Below are positions 1-8,638 of a DNA stretch of 37,900 nucleotides, piece by piece. The translations under genes were made by a program, and so were the position numbers. Where the stretch lies: NCBI GenBank assembly GCA_035296325.1, contig DATHBD010000019.1:1-37900 (forward strand), read 5' to 3'. The notes under the pieces were generated by a model. It made no database searches. It was not told the origin of the DNA and saw nothing but the letters and a program-made list of their open reading frames with translations. How positions within the stretch are numbered: position 1 is the first letter of the stretch; the number at the start of each line of letters is the position of its first letter. The DNA comes from DATHBD01 sp035296325. GTDB taxonomy: Bacteria > Actinomycetota > Actinomycetes > Mycobacteriales > Micromonosporaceae.

Positions 1-279
1 CTGCGGCGTGAGGGTTTGTACTCGTCGTTGATGTCGGAGTGGCGGCGGGTCCGGGACGCGGGTCTGTTGCAGGGCAAGCCGGCCGGCGAGACGGTAGGAC
101 GGCTGTCGGCGGAGCAGGGCGAGATCGCCCGGTTGCGGCGGGAGTTGGAGCGGACGCAGTCGCGGTTGGCGCGTACGGAGACGGCGTTGGAGATCATGGG
201 AAAAGCGCGCGAGCTCTTGGAGGACATCTCCAGGAGCGAGCCGGACGTGCCGGACGTGTTCGGGCTCGGCAGGCGCTGA
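1..279 (+). CDS. IS3-type transposase OrfA, C-terminal part (5' end outside window)
   Basis: The frame is open from base 1 and ends at TGA 277-279. The visible 92 residues include SEWRRVRDAG and then a heptad-rich stretch (about residues 35-75) with many Leu, Arg and Glu, typical of the leucine-zipper region of IS3 OrfA proteins. OrfA normally binds the terminal repeats through an N-terminal helix-turn-helix, which lies before this window. The stop overlaps the OrfB start as TGATG, an arrangement in which the two products can be translationally coupled or joined by frameshifting. Whether fusion occurs cannot be told from sequence. Confidence 0.65.
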   Translation: MRREGLYSSLMSEWRRVRDAGLLQGKPAGETVGRLSAEQGEIARLRRELERTQSRLARTETALEIMGKARELLEDISRSEPDVPDVFGLGRR

Positions 280-1146
280 TGGACGCCTATCAGGCGTTGA
301 CCCGGGCGGGGACCACGACCCGGGACGCGGCCCGGGTGACCGGGGTCGCGCGGGCCACCGCCGCTCGGGACCGGCGCCGGCCGAGCCCGACGATGACACC
401 TCGGTCCCGGCCGGTGAACGCGCTCAGCAACGCCGAGCGGGAGCGGATCCTGCAGCTGCTGGACAGCCCGCAGTTCGTCGACGCGGCCCCGGCCCAGGTG
501 TATGCGGCGTTGCTGGACCGGGGCGTGTATGTGGGCTCGATCGCCACGATGTACCGGGTTCTGCGCGAACACCGGCAGGTCAAGGACCGTCGCCGGTTGG
601 CACGGCACCCGGCCCGCCGGCGCCCCGAGCTGGTCGCGGACGGTCCGCGGCAGGTCTACACCTGGGACATCACGAAACTCGCCGGTCCGGTGAAGGGTGT
701 CTATTACGACGCCTACGTGATGATCGACATCTACTCCCGGTACATCGTCGGCGTCCAGGTCCACGCCCGCGAGAGCGGACCGCTCGCTGAGAACATGATG
801 CGGGAGGTGTTCGACGTCCACGGTGTCCCGCACGTCATCCACGCCGACCGGGGCACCTCGATGACCTCGAAATCCGTGGCAGACCTGCTCGAAGACCTCG
901 ACGTGACCCGCTCGCACTCACGGCCGAAGGTGTCCAACGACAACCCCTACAGCGAGTCGTGGTTCAAGACGCTGAAGTACGCACCGGTCTTCCCGGACCG
1001 GTTCTCCTCCCTCGCCGACGCGCGGATGTTCATGACCGACTTCGTGACCTGGTACAACCACGCTCACCGGCACTCGGGCATCGGCCTGCACGCCCCTGCC
1101 GACGTCCACCACGGCCGGCATCACAGCGTCCGCGCGAACCGCGCTC
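279..1146 (+). pseudogene. IS3-type transposase OrfB (DDE integrase), 3'-truncated
   Basis: ATG at 279 overlaps the OrfA stop. The protein has an HTH_21-like linker region and then an rve-type integrase core: first Asp in YTWDITKL, second Asp in HADRGTSMTS and Glu in NPYSESWFKTLKY. It also has the WYNHAHRHSGIG segment that follows the core in IS3 OrfB. After residue 289 or so (RANRAHA) the family-like sequence stops. The frame then stays open through unrelated DNA to 1634 with Pro/Arg-rich low-quality translation, so the natural C-terminus has been replaced. The catalytic residues are all present, but loss of the tail and of the right IS end makes this a probable pseudogene. Confidence 0.7.
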
Positions 1147-1254
1147 ACGCCCACGGACGAGCCGGTGACCTGCGCCCGCTGTCTGCGCGCCGCCCACCCC
1201 GACCAGCAACTGCCGGGCGTCGAGCAACTGGCCCTCTGGGACGCCCGGCCGTAG
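1147..1254 (+). pseudogene. 3' remnant of a small Cys-containing protein interrupted by the IS
   Basis: Directly after the point where OrfB loses similarity, a different frame reads as plausible protein (TDEPVTCARCLRAAHPDQ, then PGVEQLALWDARP) and ends at TAG 1252-1254. It contains a CxxC pair and has good codon bias. It has no start codon of its own, so it looks like the tail of a gene disrupted or deleted when the element arrived. I do not recognise the family. The alternative is chance open frame, which is easy in such GC-rich DNA. Confidence 0.35.
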
Positions 1255-1372
1255 CACCACACATCGCCGGACCTGCGCGGCTGGCAACGATCGCGCCGAA
1301 GCGGCATGGCGGACCGCGGGTCCCGGGCGCCTCGGTCGTGTCGGGCGCCATCACGGGCGGTGGGTCCGTAGG

Positions 1373-2086
1373 GTGGACCGGGTGCCAGGTCGAAGCCGCG
1401 CCACGAGCAAGCGATCCCCCACGCCCCGCCGCTCCAGTGATCCCAGCAGACCCCTACCGCCCACGTCGTTGGCGCCGGCCACCCTCGACCAGCACGACCT
1501 GGAAACTGAGTCGACCTTCACCGGCCTTGGATTCTTCGACCTGGATCTCTCCGACCGGCGTGCCGAGTCGGTGGAGTTCGCACAGTGCCGGTTCCACGCC
1601 GCGGCCCTGTCCGGCTCGCACCTCAACCGGGTGAAACTCACCGACTGCCTGGTCGAGACCTCCAACTGGGCGAACCTGAGCACCCACGGCGCAGCCATGA
1701 CCCGGGTGCAGTTCGTGGACTCGCGGATGACCGGGCTGATCTGGGCCGACGGGCTCCTCCAGGACGTGACACTCGAAGGATGCCGGCTGGACCTCTCGGC
1801 GTGGCGGATGGCGACCTTCGTCGCGGTGCGGTTCACCGACTGCAACCTCCGCGGAGCCGACTTCACCAACGCCGACCTGCGCGGCGCGCAGTTCGTCGGC
1901 TGTGACCTCACCGGCGCGCAGTTTCACCAGGCCACCATGGACGGCACCCGGTTCCGCAGCTGTGTCCTGCTCGACATCGCCGGGATCACCAGCTGGGCCG
2001 GTGCTGTCGTCGACCACGCCGACCTCGTCGCACTGTCCTACGCCCTCGCCGGCGCGCTCGGCATCCGCATCGAACGGGACACCTGA
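1373..2086 (+). CDS. Pentapeptide-repeat protein
   Basis: A 237-residue reading frame from a GTG at 1373. From about residue 50 it consists of repeated five-residue units of the A(D/N)LXX type, for example CNLRGADFTNADLRGAQF and CDLTGAQFHQATMDGTRF. This makes a right-handed quadrilateral beta-helix of roughly 25-30 coils. Such proteins are cytoplasmic. Some mimic DNA and protect gyrase (Qnr/MfpA), but most have no known role, and nothing here assigns a target. The first 35 residues (Arg/Pro/Ser rich) look non-coding and there is no clear ribosome site before 1373. The true start may be the TTG near 1469, just before the APATLDQHDLE segment. The gene is intact, unlike both neighbours, and has no evident link to the polyketide cluster. 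Confidence 0.75.
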   Translation: MDRVPGRSRATSKRSPTPRRSSDPSRPLPPTSLAPATLDQHDLETESTFTGLGFFDLDLSDRRAESVEFAQCRFHAAALSGSHLNRVKLTDCLVETSNWANLSTHGAAMTRVQFVDSRMTGLIWADGLLQDVTLEGCRLDLSAWRMATFVAVRFTDCNLRGADFTNADLRGAQFVGCDLTGAQFHQATMDGTRFRSCVLLDIAGITSWAGAVVDHADLVALSYALAGALGIRIERDT

Positions 2087-2141
2087 CGGCTGGCGCCCGC
2101 ACTCGATGACATCCGGGAGCCCCCCTGGTACTGATGGGTTG

Positions 2142-2872
2142 ATGCAACCACCCGACGACGACGACGCCCGCCGGCCGGCGCGACTGCAGGCGGGCGACAA
2201 CGTGCGGCTGGTTTCGCCGGCGAGCACCCCCCGACACCGGCGGACATCGACGGTCCCCTCCGCTTCCTGGAAGATCTCGGGCTGCACGTCACGGTCCTCG
2301 CCGGCACTGACGAACACCGCCTCGCCGACGTCAACGACGCACTTCGCGACCCCGACCTCAAGGCGATCATCGCGACGCGTGGCGGCAAAGGCGCATACCG
2401 CATCGCCGACCAGCTCGACTTCGCTGCCGCCGCCCGGCACCCCAAGCTGCTGGTCGGGTTCAGCGAAATCACCATCCTGCACCTGGCCCTGTGGATGCGG
2501 TGCCGGCTCCCGGGCATCCACGGCGCGCCGTTCGAGGAGTCCTGGGCCGGGCCGCAGTCCGCGCGGTCGTTTCTCAGCGCGGTGTTCACCACCGACGCCG
2601 TGACGGTGCGACGCCACCCGGACGAGCCAACCGGTGTCCTGACCACGACGGGCTCAGTATCGGGAGTCCTGCTCGGCGGCAACCAGGACGTGCTCGCGAT
2701 CGCGTCGGGTTGGACGCTGCCCAGCCTCGCCGGGGCGATCCTGCTGCTGGAAGGGCACAACATAAGGGCGGTCAGGATCGCATTGACGACGTCGCCGCTC
2801 ACGTCGGCGTCGGTGTGGCGCTCGGCATGCAGTCGTCGACCTGGTAGCCAGCTCAACACGAGCAGGCCCTGA
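2142..2872 (+). pseudogene. Frameshifted LD-carboxypeptidase-like protein (peptidase S66)
   Basis: The start (ATG 2142, RLQAGDNVRLVSPAST) has the N-terminal signature of S66 LD-carboxypeptidase/MccF proteins. Reading must then jump to another frame at the C6 tract 2227-2232, where PADIDGPLRFLEDLGLHV begins. That second frame carries IIATRGGKGAYRIADQLDF, the nucleophile-elbow-like GFSEITILHLAL and IHGAPFEESW. It ends at 2872 in family-unlike sequence after AILLLEGHN; the RID motif expected there appears in yet another frame (QDRIDD). The C-terminal catalytic His segment is missing. Two indels and lost 3' sequence indicate a decaying gene. S66 enzymes normally trim tetrapeptide stems of recycled peptidoglycan or cleave microcin C-like conjugates. 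Confidence 0.65.
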
Positions 2873-3239
2873 CCATCGTGGTCGACGAGCTCAGCGGGCA
2901 CCCGGGGCCATCGTCATCGCGTGGTGCGCGATGTCGTCGACGAACCCGTGCGCCGCGGCCAGCGCCGCAGGCGCCCCGTTGCTCGTCTAGCACCGTCCTC
3001 GGGTGCCGCAGCACCGCCCCGGCACAGCGCGCATGCCACCCGCGACGTTGACAGTGCCCGATCAGCCGACCGTTTCGACAGGGGTCACAATGCATCATCT
3101 CATCACCGAAGCTGGGCCGAGCCAGGGCGGCGCTGCGCCGAGCCACCGCGCGGCAGCACCCTCGTCCCCTACCCAGACGTGTCGCTGGACGAGACGCTGC
3201 GCCGGCACGCTGAAGTCCCGGACCCGGCGCAGCACCGGT
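2873..3239. other. Gene-free stretch, probable decayed flank
   Basis: No convincing complete gene in either strand. On the minus strand a short run ending at about 2890 (TSNGAPAALAAAHGFVDDIA, 32 codons, closed upstream by TAG) has protein-like composition but no start and no recognised family; it may be another gene remnant. Open frames across the rest are Arg/Pro-rich and look accidental. No terminator hairpin for the mce operon was recognised. Confidence 0.5.
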
Positions 3240-3665
3240 CTACCGGGGTTGGACCAGCTCTACCAGTACGCCACCGGCGTCCTTGGGATGGACGAAGTTG
3301 ATCCGCGACCCGGCCGTCCCCAGCCGCGCCGACTCGTAGAGCAACCGCAGACCGCGGCTGCGCAGCGCGTCGGCGGCGGCATCGACGTCCGCCACCGTGT
3401 AGGCCAACTGCTGCAGCCCCGGCCCGTGGCGGTCGAGGAACTTCGCGATCGGCGACTCCGGCGTCAGCGGGGCGAGCAGCTGGATCCGAGGTCCCCCGGC
3501 GGGGCTGACCGCGAGCATGACCTCGCGAACACCCTGCTCCGCGTTGGTCTCCTCGTGGACGCGGCGCATGCCGAACGTCCCTTCATAGATCGCCAGCGCG
3601 GAGTCGAGGTCGGCGACCGCGACTCCGACATGGTCGATTCGTAGCAAGCCGATTGACCCGGTCAT
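3240..3665 (-). CDS. mce: Methylmalonyl-CoA epimerase
   Basis: 141 residues, the usual length for the family. It interconverts (2R)- and (2S)-methylmalonyl-CoA, so the mutase product can be used as the (2S)-methylmalonyl extender by PKS acyltransferases. It is a vicinal-oxygen-chelate fold: metal-ligand His12 in IDHVGVAVADLD, Gln in RIQLLAPL, the actinobacterial GPGLQQLAYTVADVDA segment, and the C-terminal Glu in VLVELVQP. ATG at 3665 overlaps the upstream meaB stop as ATGA, so it is the last gene of a translationally coupled series. Within a polyketide cluster it most likely serves extender supply. A purely primary propionate-metabolism role cannot be excluded. Confidence 0.93.
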   Translation of the reverse strand: MTGSIGLLRIDHVGVAVADLDSALAIYEGTFGMRRVHEETNAEQGVREVMLAVSPAGGPRIQLLAPLTPESPIAKFLDRHGPGLQQLAYTVADVDAAADALRSRGLRLLYESARLGTAGSRINFVHPKDAGGVLVELVQPR

Positions 3666-4666
3666 GGTGTCGGCACCACCTTTCGTACGGCTCGGAACTC
3701 GGCCATGATCCGCTGGGCGGCCCGCGCTGGCGGGACCTCACCGGACTGCACAGCCGCTTGCAGAATCGCGGCGGCGGCCGCAACCGCGGCGTCGTCGTCC
3801 AGTTCGGTCAGCACAGCGGCACGCACCGCGCGCCACATCTCGGCCACCCGCTGGTCGCGGCGGCGGCGCGCCAACCGGCCCGATGCCAGTTGCGTGTCGT
3901 GGTACCCGTGGAGCCGCGCGCAGACGTCGTCGAGCCCTTCACCGGTACGCGCGCTGCAGGTCAGCACCGGCGGACGCGTGCGGCTGCCGCCCACCAAGCG
4001 CAAGGCGCCGGCGAGCTCGCGGGCGAACGCACGGGCGGTAGCCTCGGCGCCGCCGTCCGCCTTGTTCACCGCGATCAGGTCGGCCACCTCCAGGATGCCC
4101 ATTTTGATGCCCTGCAGCGCGTCGCCGCCGCCTGCCACCGTCAGGAGCAGCAGCACGTCGACCAGCTCCGCCACGTGGATCTCCGACTGGCCGGTGCCGA
4201 CGGTCTCCACCAGGACGACGTCGTAGCCGGCCGCCTCCATAACCAGAATTGTCTCGGACGTGCGATCCGCCACGCCGCCCAGCGTTCCGCCGGAGGACGT
4301 TGCCCGGACGAACGCGGCGGGATCCGCGGCCAGGTGGGCCATGCGCGTACGGTCACCGAGAATGCTGCCACCGGTGCGGACCGAGGAGGGATCGACGGCC
4401 AGCACCGCCACCCGATGCCCGCTCCTGGTCAGGGCCGACCCGATCGCGTCGATGAAGGTGGACTTGCCCGCGCCCGGGACGCCGGTCACGCCGATGCGCC
4501 GGGAGCCGCCGGTGTACGGGCCAAGCTCGGTCAGCATGTCGAGGGCGACGGCGCGGTGGTCCGGGCGGTTTGACTCGAGCAGGGTGATGGCGCGGGCGAT
4601 GCCGGCCCGCGTGCCCGCACGGACCGCGGCCGCGTAGGCGCTCGCCTCCGATGGCCGGCCGGTCAC
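3662..4666 (-). CDS. meaB: MeaB-type G3E GTPase, methylmalonyl-CoA mutase chaperone
   Basis: 334 residues. It is a cytosolic P-loop GTPase that protects and reloads adenosylcobalamin in methylmalonyl-CoA mutase (also called ArgK in older annotation, wrongly as a kinase). Visible motifs: Walker A VTGVPGAGKST (residues 60-70), AVDPSS, the switch/Walker B region VLVETVGTGQSE, and guanine-specificity VNKAD. The sequence around DRTRM is characteristic of the family. Start ATG 4666 overlaps the mutB stop (ATGA), and its stop overlaps the mce start. The gene order mutA-mutB-meaB-mce is a natural functional unit. Confidence 0.93.
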   Translation of the reverse strand: MTGRPSEASAYAAAVRAGTRAGIARAITLLESNRPDHRAVALDMLTELGPYTGGSRRIGVTGVPGAGKSTFIDAIGSALTRSGHRVAVLAVDPSSVRTGGSILGDRTRMAHLAADPAAFVRATSSGGTLGGVADRTSETILVMEAAGYDVVLVETVGTGQSEIHVAELVDVLLLLTVAGGGDALQGIKMGILEVADLIAVNKADGGAEATARAFARELAGALRLVGGSRTRPPVLTCSARTGEGLDDVCARLHGYHDTQLASGRLARRRRDQRVAEMWRAVRAAVLTELDDDAAVAAAAAILQAAVQSGEVPPARAAQRIMAEFRAVRKVVPTP

Positions 4667-6792
4667 GGTTCGCTTCGGTGCTCGGTAACGATGTCCAACA
4701 GGCTCAGCGCCGCCTCGGAAAGCTCGGTGCCAGGCCCGAAAATGGCCACCGCGCCGGCCGCTCGCAGCTCGGCGTAGTCGCCGGGTGGGATCACGCCGCC
4801 GACCGCGATCAAGATGCCTGGGAAGCCGAGGCGGTCAAGCTCACGCCGCAGCTCCGGGACGAGCGTCAGATGACCGGCGGCTAGGGAGCTGACGCCGACC
4901 AGGTGCACGTCGGCGTCGGCGGCATGCCGGGCCACCTCGGCGGGCGTCTGGAACAGCGAGCCCACGTCCACGTCGAAGCCGAAGTCGGCGAACGCGGTGG
5001 CGACCACCTTCTGCCCGCGGTCGTGGCCATCCTGACCGATCTTCGCGACCAGCAGGCGCGGACGCCGGCCCTCCGCCTCGGCGAAGGATGCCACCGCGGC
5101 GCGGACTCGCTCGATCCGGGCGTCACCGGCCATCTCGGCGGCGTACACGCCCGACACAGTCCGAACCTCCGCCGTGTGCCGGCCGTACGCCCGCACCAGA
5201 GCGTTGGTGATCTCGCCGACAGTGGCCCGCAACCGAGCCGCCTCAACGGACAGAGTCAGCAGGTTGCCGTCAAGCCCGCCGGTGCGGTCGCCGGCCGCCT
5301 GGGTGAGCCGCTCCAGAGCCGCGGCGCACGCCCCGTTGTCGCGCTCACTGCGCAAGCGGCGAAGGCTCTCGACCTGCCGCGCCCGGACCGCAGAGTTGTC
5401 CACCTTGAGCACCTCGACCGGCTCGTCGACATCGGGGCGCAGCGTGTTGACGCCGACGACGAGCTGGCGGCCGGCGTCGATCCGGGCCTGGGTGCGGGCC
5501 GCGGCTTCCTCGATGCGCAGTTTCGGTATACCGTGCTCGATCGCCCGCGCCATGCCGCCCGCCTCCTCAACCTCGGTGAGGTGGGCCCACGCCCGGTCCG
5601 CGAGCTGCCGGGTCAGGCGCTCGATGTAGGCGCTGCCGCCCCAGGGGTCGATCACCCGTGTGGTGCCGGACTCGTGCTGAAGGAGCAACTGGGTGTTGCG
5701 GGCCAGTCGGGCGGAGAACTCGCCGGGCAGGGCGAGCGCCTCGTCGAGGGCGTTGGTGTGTAGCGATTGGGTGTGCCCTTGAGTCGCCGCCATCGCCTCC
5801 ACACACGTACGGACGACGTTGTTGTAGACGTCTTGGGCGGTCAGCGACCAGCCGGAGGTTTGGCAGTGCGCCCGGAGGCTCAGCGACCTCGCCAACTCAC
5901 CGCCGGTGTCGCGCACCAAGCGCGCCCACAGCATGCGGGCGGCGCGCAGCTTGGCCACCTCCATGAAGAAGTTCATGCCGACTGCCCAGAAGAACGAGAG
6001 CCGCGGCGCGAATGCGTCGACCGCCAGCCCGGCAGCCTGTCCGGCGCGGAGGTACTCCACGCCGTTGGCGAGCGTGTACGCGAGCTCCAGATCGGCCGTG
6101 GCGCCGGCTTCGTGCATGTGGTAGCCCGAGATCGAGATCGAGTTGAACTTCGGTGTCCGCGCGGCGGTGTAGGCGAACACGTCAGCGACGATCCGCATCG
6201 ACGGCGCCGGCGGGTAGATGTAGGTGTTGCGGACCATGAACTCCTTGAGAATGTCGTTCTGGATGGTGCCCGTCAGCCTGTCCTGCGTTACGCCCTGCTC
6301 CTCGGCGGCGACGATGTACATCGCCAGCACCGGCAGGACGGCGCCGTTCATCGTCATGGAGACGCTGGTGCGGCCCAGCGGAATCCCGTCGAAGAGCCGC
6401 TGCATGTCGACGACCGAGTCGATCGCCACCCCGGCCATCCCGACGTCGCCGGACACCCGCGGATGGTCGGAGTCGTAGCCGCGGTGTGTCGCCAGGTCGA
6501 ACGCCACCGACAGGCCCTTCTGACCGGCCGCGAGGTTGCGCCGGTAGAACGCGTTCGACTCCTCGGCGGTGGAGAAGCCCGCGTACTGCCGAATCGTCCA
6601 GGGCTGTGTGGTGTACATCGTCGGGTACGGGCCGCGCAGGTACGGAGGCGCGCCGGGGAAGGTGGACAGATCCAGCCCGACCAGGTCGGCCGCCGAGTAG
6701 CACCGCGTAACGTCAATGCCTTCCGGGGTGTGCCACACCGGTTCGGCTTCGGGACCTGGTGCCAGCGGCACGTCGGCGAAGTTCGGAATCAT
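4663..6792 (-). CDS. mutB: Methylmalonyl-CoA mutase, large (catalytic) subunit
   Basis: 709 residues, standard for MutB. It isomerises succinyl-CoA and (2R)-methylmalonyl-CoA by adenosylcobalamin radical chemistry as a heterodimer with MutA. The TIM-barrel domain shows the substrate segment YTTQPWTIRQYAGFSTAEES, FDLATHRGYDSDHPRV and DVGMAGVAIDS. These are the methylmalonyl-type signature rather than isobutyryl- or ethylmalonyl-CoA mutase forms, though subfamily assignment by eye is only probable. The C-terminal B12 domain has the DxHxxG cobalamin-binding motif (QDGHDRGQ, His about residue 590) and later VIPPGDY. ATG 6792 overlaps the mutA stop by four bases. Confidence 0.95.
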   Translation of the reverse strand: MIPNFADVPLAPGPEAEPVWHTPEGIDVTRCYSAADLVGLDLSTFPGAPPYLRGPYPTMYTTQPWTIRQYAGFSTAEESNAFYRRNLAAGQKGLSVAFDLATHRGYDSDHPRVSGDVGMAGVAIDSVVDMQRLFDGIPLGRTSVSMTMNGAVLPVLAMYIVAAEEQGVTQDRLTGTIQNDILKEFMVRNTYIYPPAPSMRIVADVFAYTAARTPKFNSISISGYHMHEAGATADLELAYTLANGVEYLRAGQAAGLAVDAFAPRLSFFWAVGMNFFMEVAKLRAARMLWARLVRDTGGELARSLSLRAHCQTSGWSLTAQDVYNNVVRTCVEAMAATQGHTQSLHTNALDEALALPGEFSARLARNTQLLLQHESGTTRVIDPWGGSAYIERLTRQLADRAWAHLTEVEEAGGMARAIEHGIPKLRIEEAAARTQARIDAGRQLVVGVNTLRPDVDEPVEVLKVDNSAVRARQVESLRRLRSERDNGACAAALERLTQAAGDRTGGLDGNLLTLSVEAARLRATVGEITNALVRAYGRHTAEVRTVSGVYAAEMAGDARIERVRAAVASFAEAEGRRPRLLVAKIGQDGHDRGQKVVATAFADFGFDVDVGSLFQTPAEVARHAADADVHLVGVSSLAAGHLTLVPELRRELDRLGFPGILIAVGGVIPPGDYAELRAAGAVAIFGPGTELSEAALSLLDIVTEHRSEP

Positions 6793-8624
6793 CCCGCCAC
6801 TCCCAAAGCGTCCAGTGTCGACTGCAGCGCGTCCACCACGTCGCAGCCTCGGTAGAGGTGCCCGTCCACGCCGGGTCCATCCGACGGCGTCCCGGTCGCC
6901 CAGATGCGCGTGGCGCCGGCGTTGGACAACGCTTTGGTCAGCTCAGCCGTCCGGATCAAATCGTCGGCAGCGCCGCAGAGACAGGCAACCGTGGTGCCCG
7001 CGTCGGTCAGGGCCTCGGCCGCACCCTCCGCGCCAACCGCGGCGGCTACCTCGGCGGTAAGGCCGGCGACGGCGAAGTGATTGGCCGCGTAGATCACCTC
7101 GGGTGCGTGCGCGCCGGCGGCGCCCATGGGTACGAGCAGCACGGACGGCCGCGATCCGGTGGCAGCAGCATGCCGGTCGACGCGGTCGCGGAGGGCCTCG
7201 AAGGCGGCGGCATGACGACGGCGCGGCAGACCGGCACCGGTCGGCCGCGCACCGGGCGGCCGGGCGGCGCGCACCGGGCTGACCTCCTGTGGATCGGGGA
7301 ACTCGCTGACCCCGGAAATGCGGTCAGCACCGCGTGCGAGGTTGACGGCACGCCGGTGCCACGTCGCTGCCAAGCGCTCCGCCACCAGGCCGGAGGCCAA
7401 CGCCGCCGCCATCCCGCCGGCTCGGTCGATTTCGGTGAACCACTGCCAGGCCCGCTGCGCGAGCTCGTCGGTCAGCCGCTCGACGTACCAGGAGCCGCCA
7501 GCAGGATCGGCCACCCAGCCAAGATGCGCCTCCTCGCGCAGCACGGCGAGTGTGTTGCGCGCGATCCGGCGGGCCTGCTCGTCAGGCAGGCCGAGGCAGG
7601 AGTCGTACGGCTGCACGGTGATCGCGTCGGCGCCGCCGACGGCAGCGGCGAAGGCCGCGACCGTGGTACGCAGGATGTTGGTCCACGGGTCGCGGCCGGT
7701 CATCATCACCGACGAGGTGACGGCGTGCTGGCGCTGGGCGCCGGCCGCTGGAGCGCCGCACACCTGGGCAACGCGGGCCCAGAGCCGCCGCGCCGCCCGT
7801 AGCTTTGCGATGGTGAGGAACTGGTCCGTCGTCGCGGCGTACCGGAAGTCCAGCTGTGCCAATGCCTGCGGGACGGTCAGTCCGGCCTCCACCATGGTTC
7901 GCAGGTGGGCCGCACCGGTCGCGAGCGCACAGCCGAGTTCCTCGGCGTCGGAGCCACCGGCGTCGTGGTGAACGGTGGCGTCCACGGTCGCGGCGCGCAT
8001 GGCCGGCAACTCAGCGGCGCACCACCGTGCGAGTTCGGGCAACAGCGCCGAGTCGGCGGGCTGGCCCGTGCGGGCGTAATCGGCCAGGGGATCCAGGCCC
8101 AGATTCCCGGTCAGCGCGCCTGCCGGCGCACCCTGGCACGCGGCCGCCTCCCGCAGCGTGTCGAACGCTGGAACCAGGTCCGGTCCGGCGTCCAGCACCA
8201 CCGCGGTGCGCCGCAGGTCGAGGGCTGCGAGGACGGTCGGCATGGCGCCGAGCGGGATCCCGGCCGCCCCAATGGTCAACCAGACACTGTCCACACCGCC
8301 GGCGACATCGGCGCTGATCGCCCTCGCACAGCGGCGTGGATCCGGGTCGGCGTGCGGTTGCCGGACTTCCCAGGAAGAGCCCGCGGCGGACGGCCGGCCC
8401 CCGCGGGTGTACGGCGCGGCGCCCGGCTGTTCCCACGACACGGTGACGTGATCAGCCGAGTAGAGCGGGGCGATGCGGATGCCGTCGTAGGTTTCCGAGC
8501 TCAGCAGCTGCTCGACGTCGCCTGGCGGGTCCCCCGGCGCCAACCGGCCACTCTTGCTGAGCACTGCGGCCACCGCCGACCGCCAGCTGTCCAGTTGGGA
8601 CTGACGTACGTCTCGATCTGTCAT
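6789..8624 (-). CDS. mutA: Methylmalonyl-CoA mutase, small subunit
   Basis: 611 residues from ATG 8624 (MTDRDVRQSQLDSWRSAV). It is homologous to MutB but shows the expected degeneration of a non-catalytic subunit: no DxHxxG motif in the C-terminal B12-like domain, where MutB has its cobalamin His. Landmarks: GAAPYTRGGRPS near the start, TMVEAGLTVPQALAQLDFRYA, VQPYDSCLGLPDEQARRIARN, and DPAGGSWYVERLTDELAQRA. It pairs with MutB to form the active heterodimer. A GTG at 8669 would add 15 poor-quality residues and overlap the upstream small gene by 31 bases; I prefer 8624, which leaves a 14-base gap. No strong ribosome site precedes either. Confidence 0.93.
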   Translation of the reverse strand: MTDRDVRQSQLDSWRSAVAAVLSKSGRLAPGDPPGDVEQLLSSETYDGIRIAPLYSADHVTVSWEQPGAAPYTRGGRPSAAGSSWEVRQPHADPDPRRCARAISADVAGGVDSVWLTIGAAGIPLGAMPTVLAALDLRRTAVVLDAGPDLVPAFDTLREAAACQGAPAGALTGNLGLDPLADYARTGQPADSALLPELARWCAAELPAMRAATVDATVHHDAGGSDAEELGCALATGAAHLRTMVEAGLTVPQALAQLDFRYAATTDQFLTIAKLRAARRLWARVAQVCGAPAAGAQRQHAVTSSVMMTGRDPWTNILRTTVAAFAAAVGGADAITVQPYDSCLGLPDEQARRIARNTLAVLREEAHLGWVADPAGGSWYVERLTDELAQRAWQWFTEIDRAGGMAAALASGLVAERLAATWHRRAVNLARGADRISGVSEFPDPQEVSPVRAARPPGARPTGAGLPRRRHAAAFEALRDRVDRHAAATGSRPSVLLVPMGAAGAHAPEVIYAANHFAVAGLTAEVAAAVGAEGAAEALTDAGTTVACLCGAADDLIRTAELTKALSNAGATRIWATGTPSDGPGVDGHLYRGCDVVDALQSTLDALGVAG

Positions 8625-8638
8625 TGTGATCCGCGGCG

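Larger units (their letters stand above)
1..1146 (+). mobile_element. Truncated IS3-type insertion sequence (left end outside window)
   Basis: Two overlapping reading frames, an OrfA tail and an OrfB with a DDE integrase core, have the two-gene layout of IS3-family elements. The left end lies before base 1. The right end is missing. OrfB similarity stops around 1140-1146, just after the segment that follows the catalytic Glu. The usual C-terminal tail of such transposases, ending in a proline-rich stretch and a WIN motif, is absent. No terminal inverted repeat or target duplication can be seen at the junction. The element is therefore probably immobile. The junction position is estimated from loss of family-like sequence and could be off by some tens of bases. 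Confidence 0.7.

Noticed and set aside
1147..1634. Continuation of the transposase frame to 1634
   Set aside because: Translation is Pro/Arg-rich and unlike any transposase tail, and it overlaps the remnant and the pentapeptide gene; it is an accidental open frame in GC-rich DNA.
2921..3301. Plus-strand open frame before mce
   Set aside because: Arg/Pro-rich translation with no motif, overlapping the mce 3' end on the other strand.
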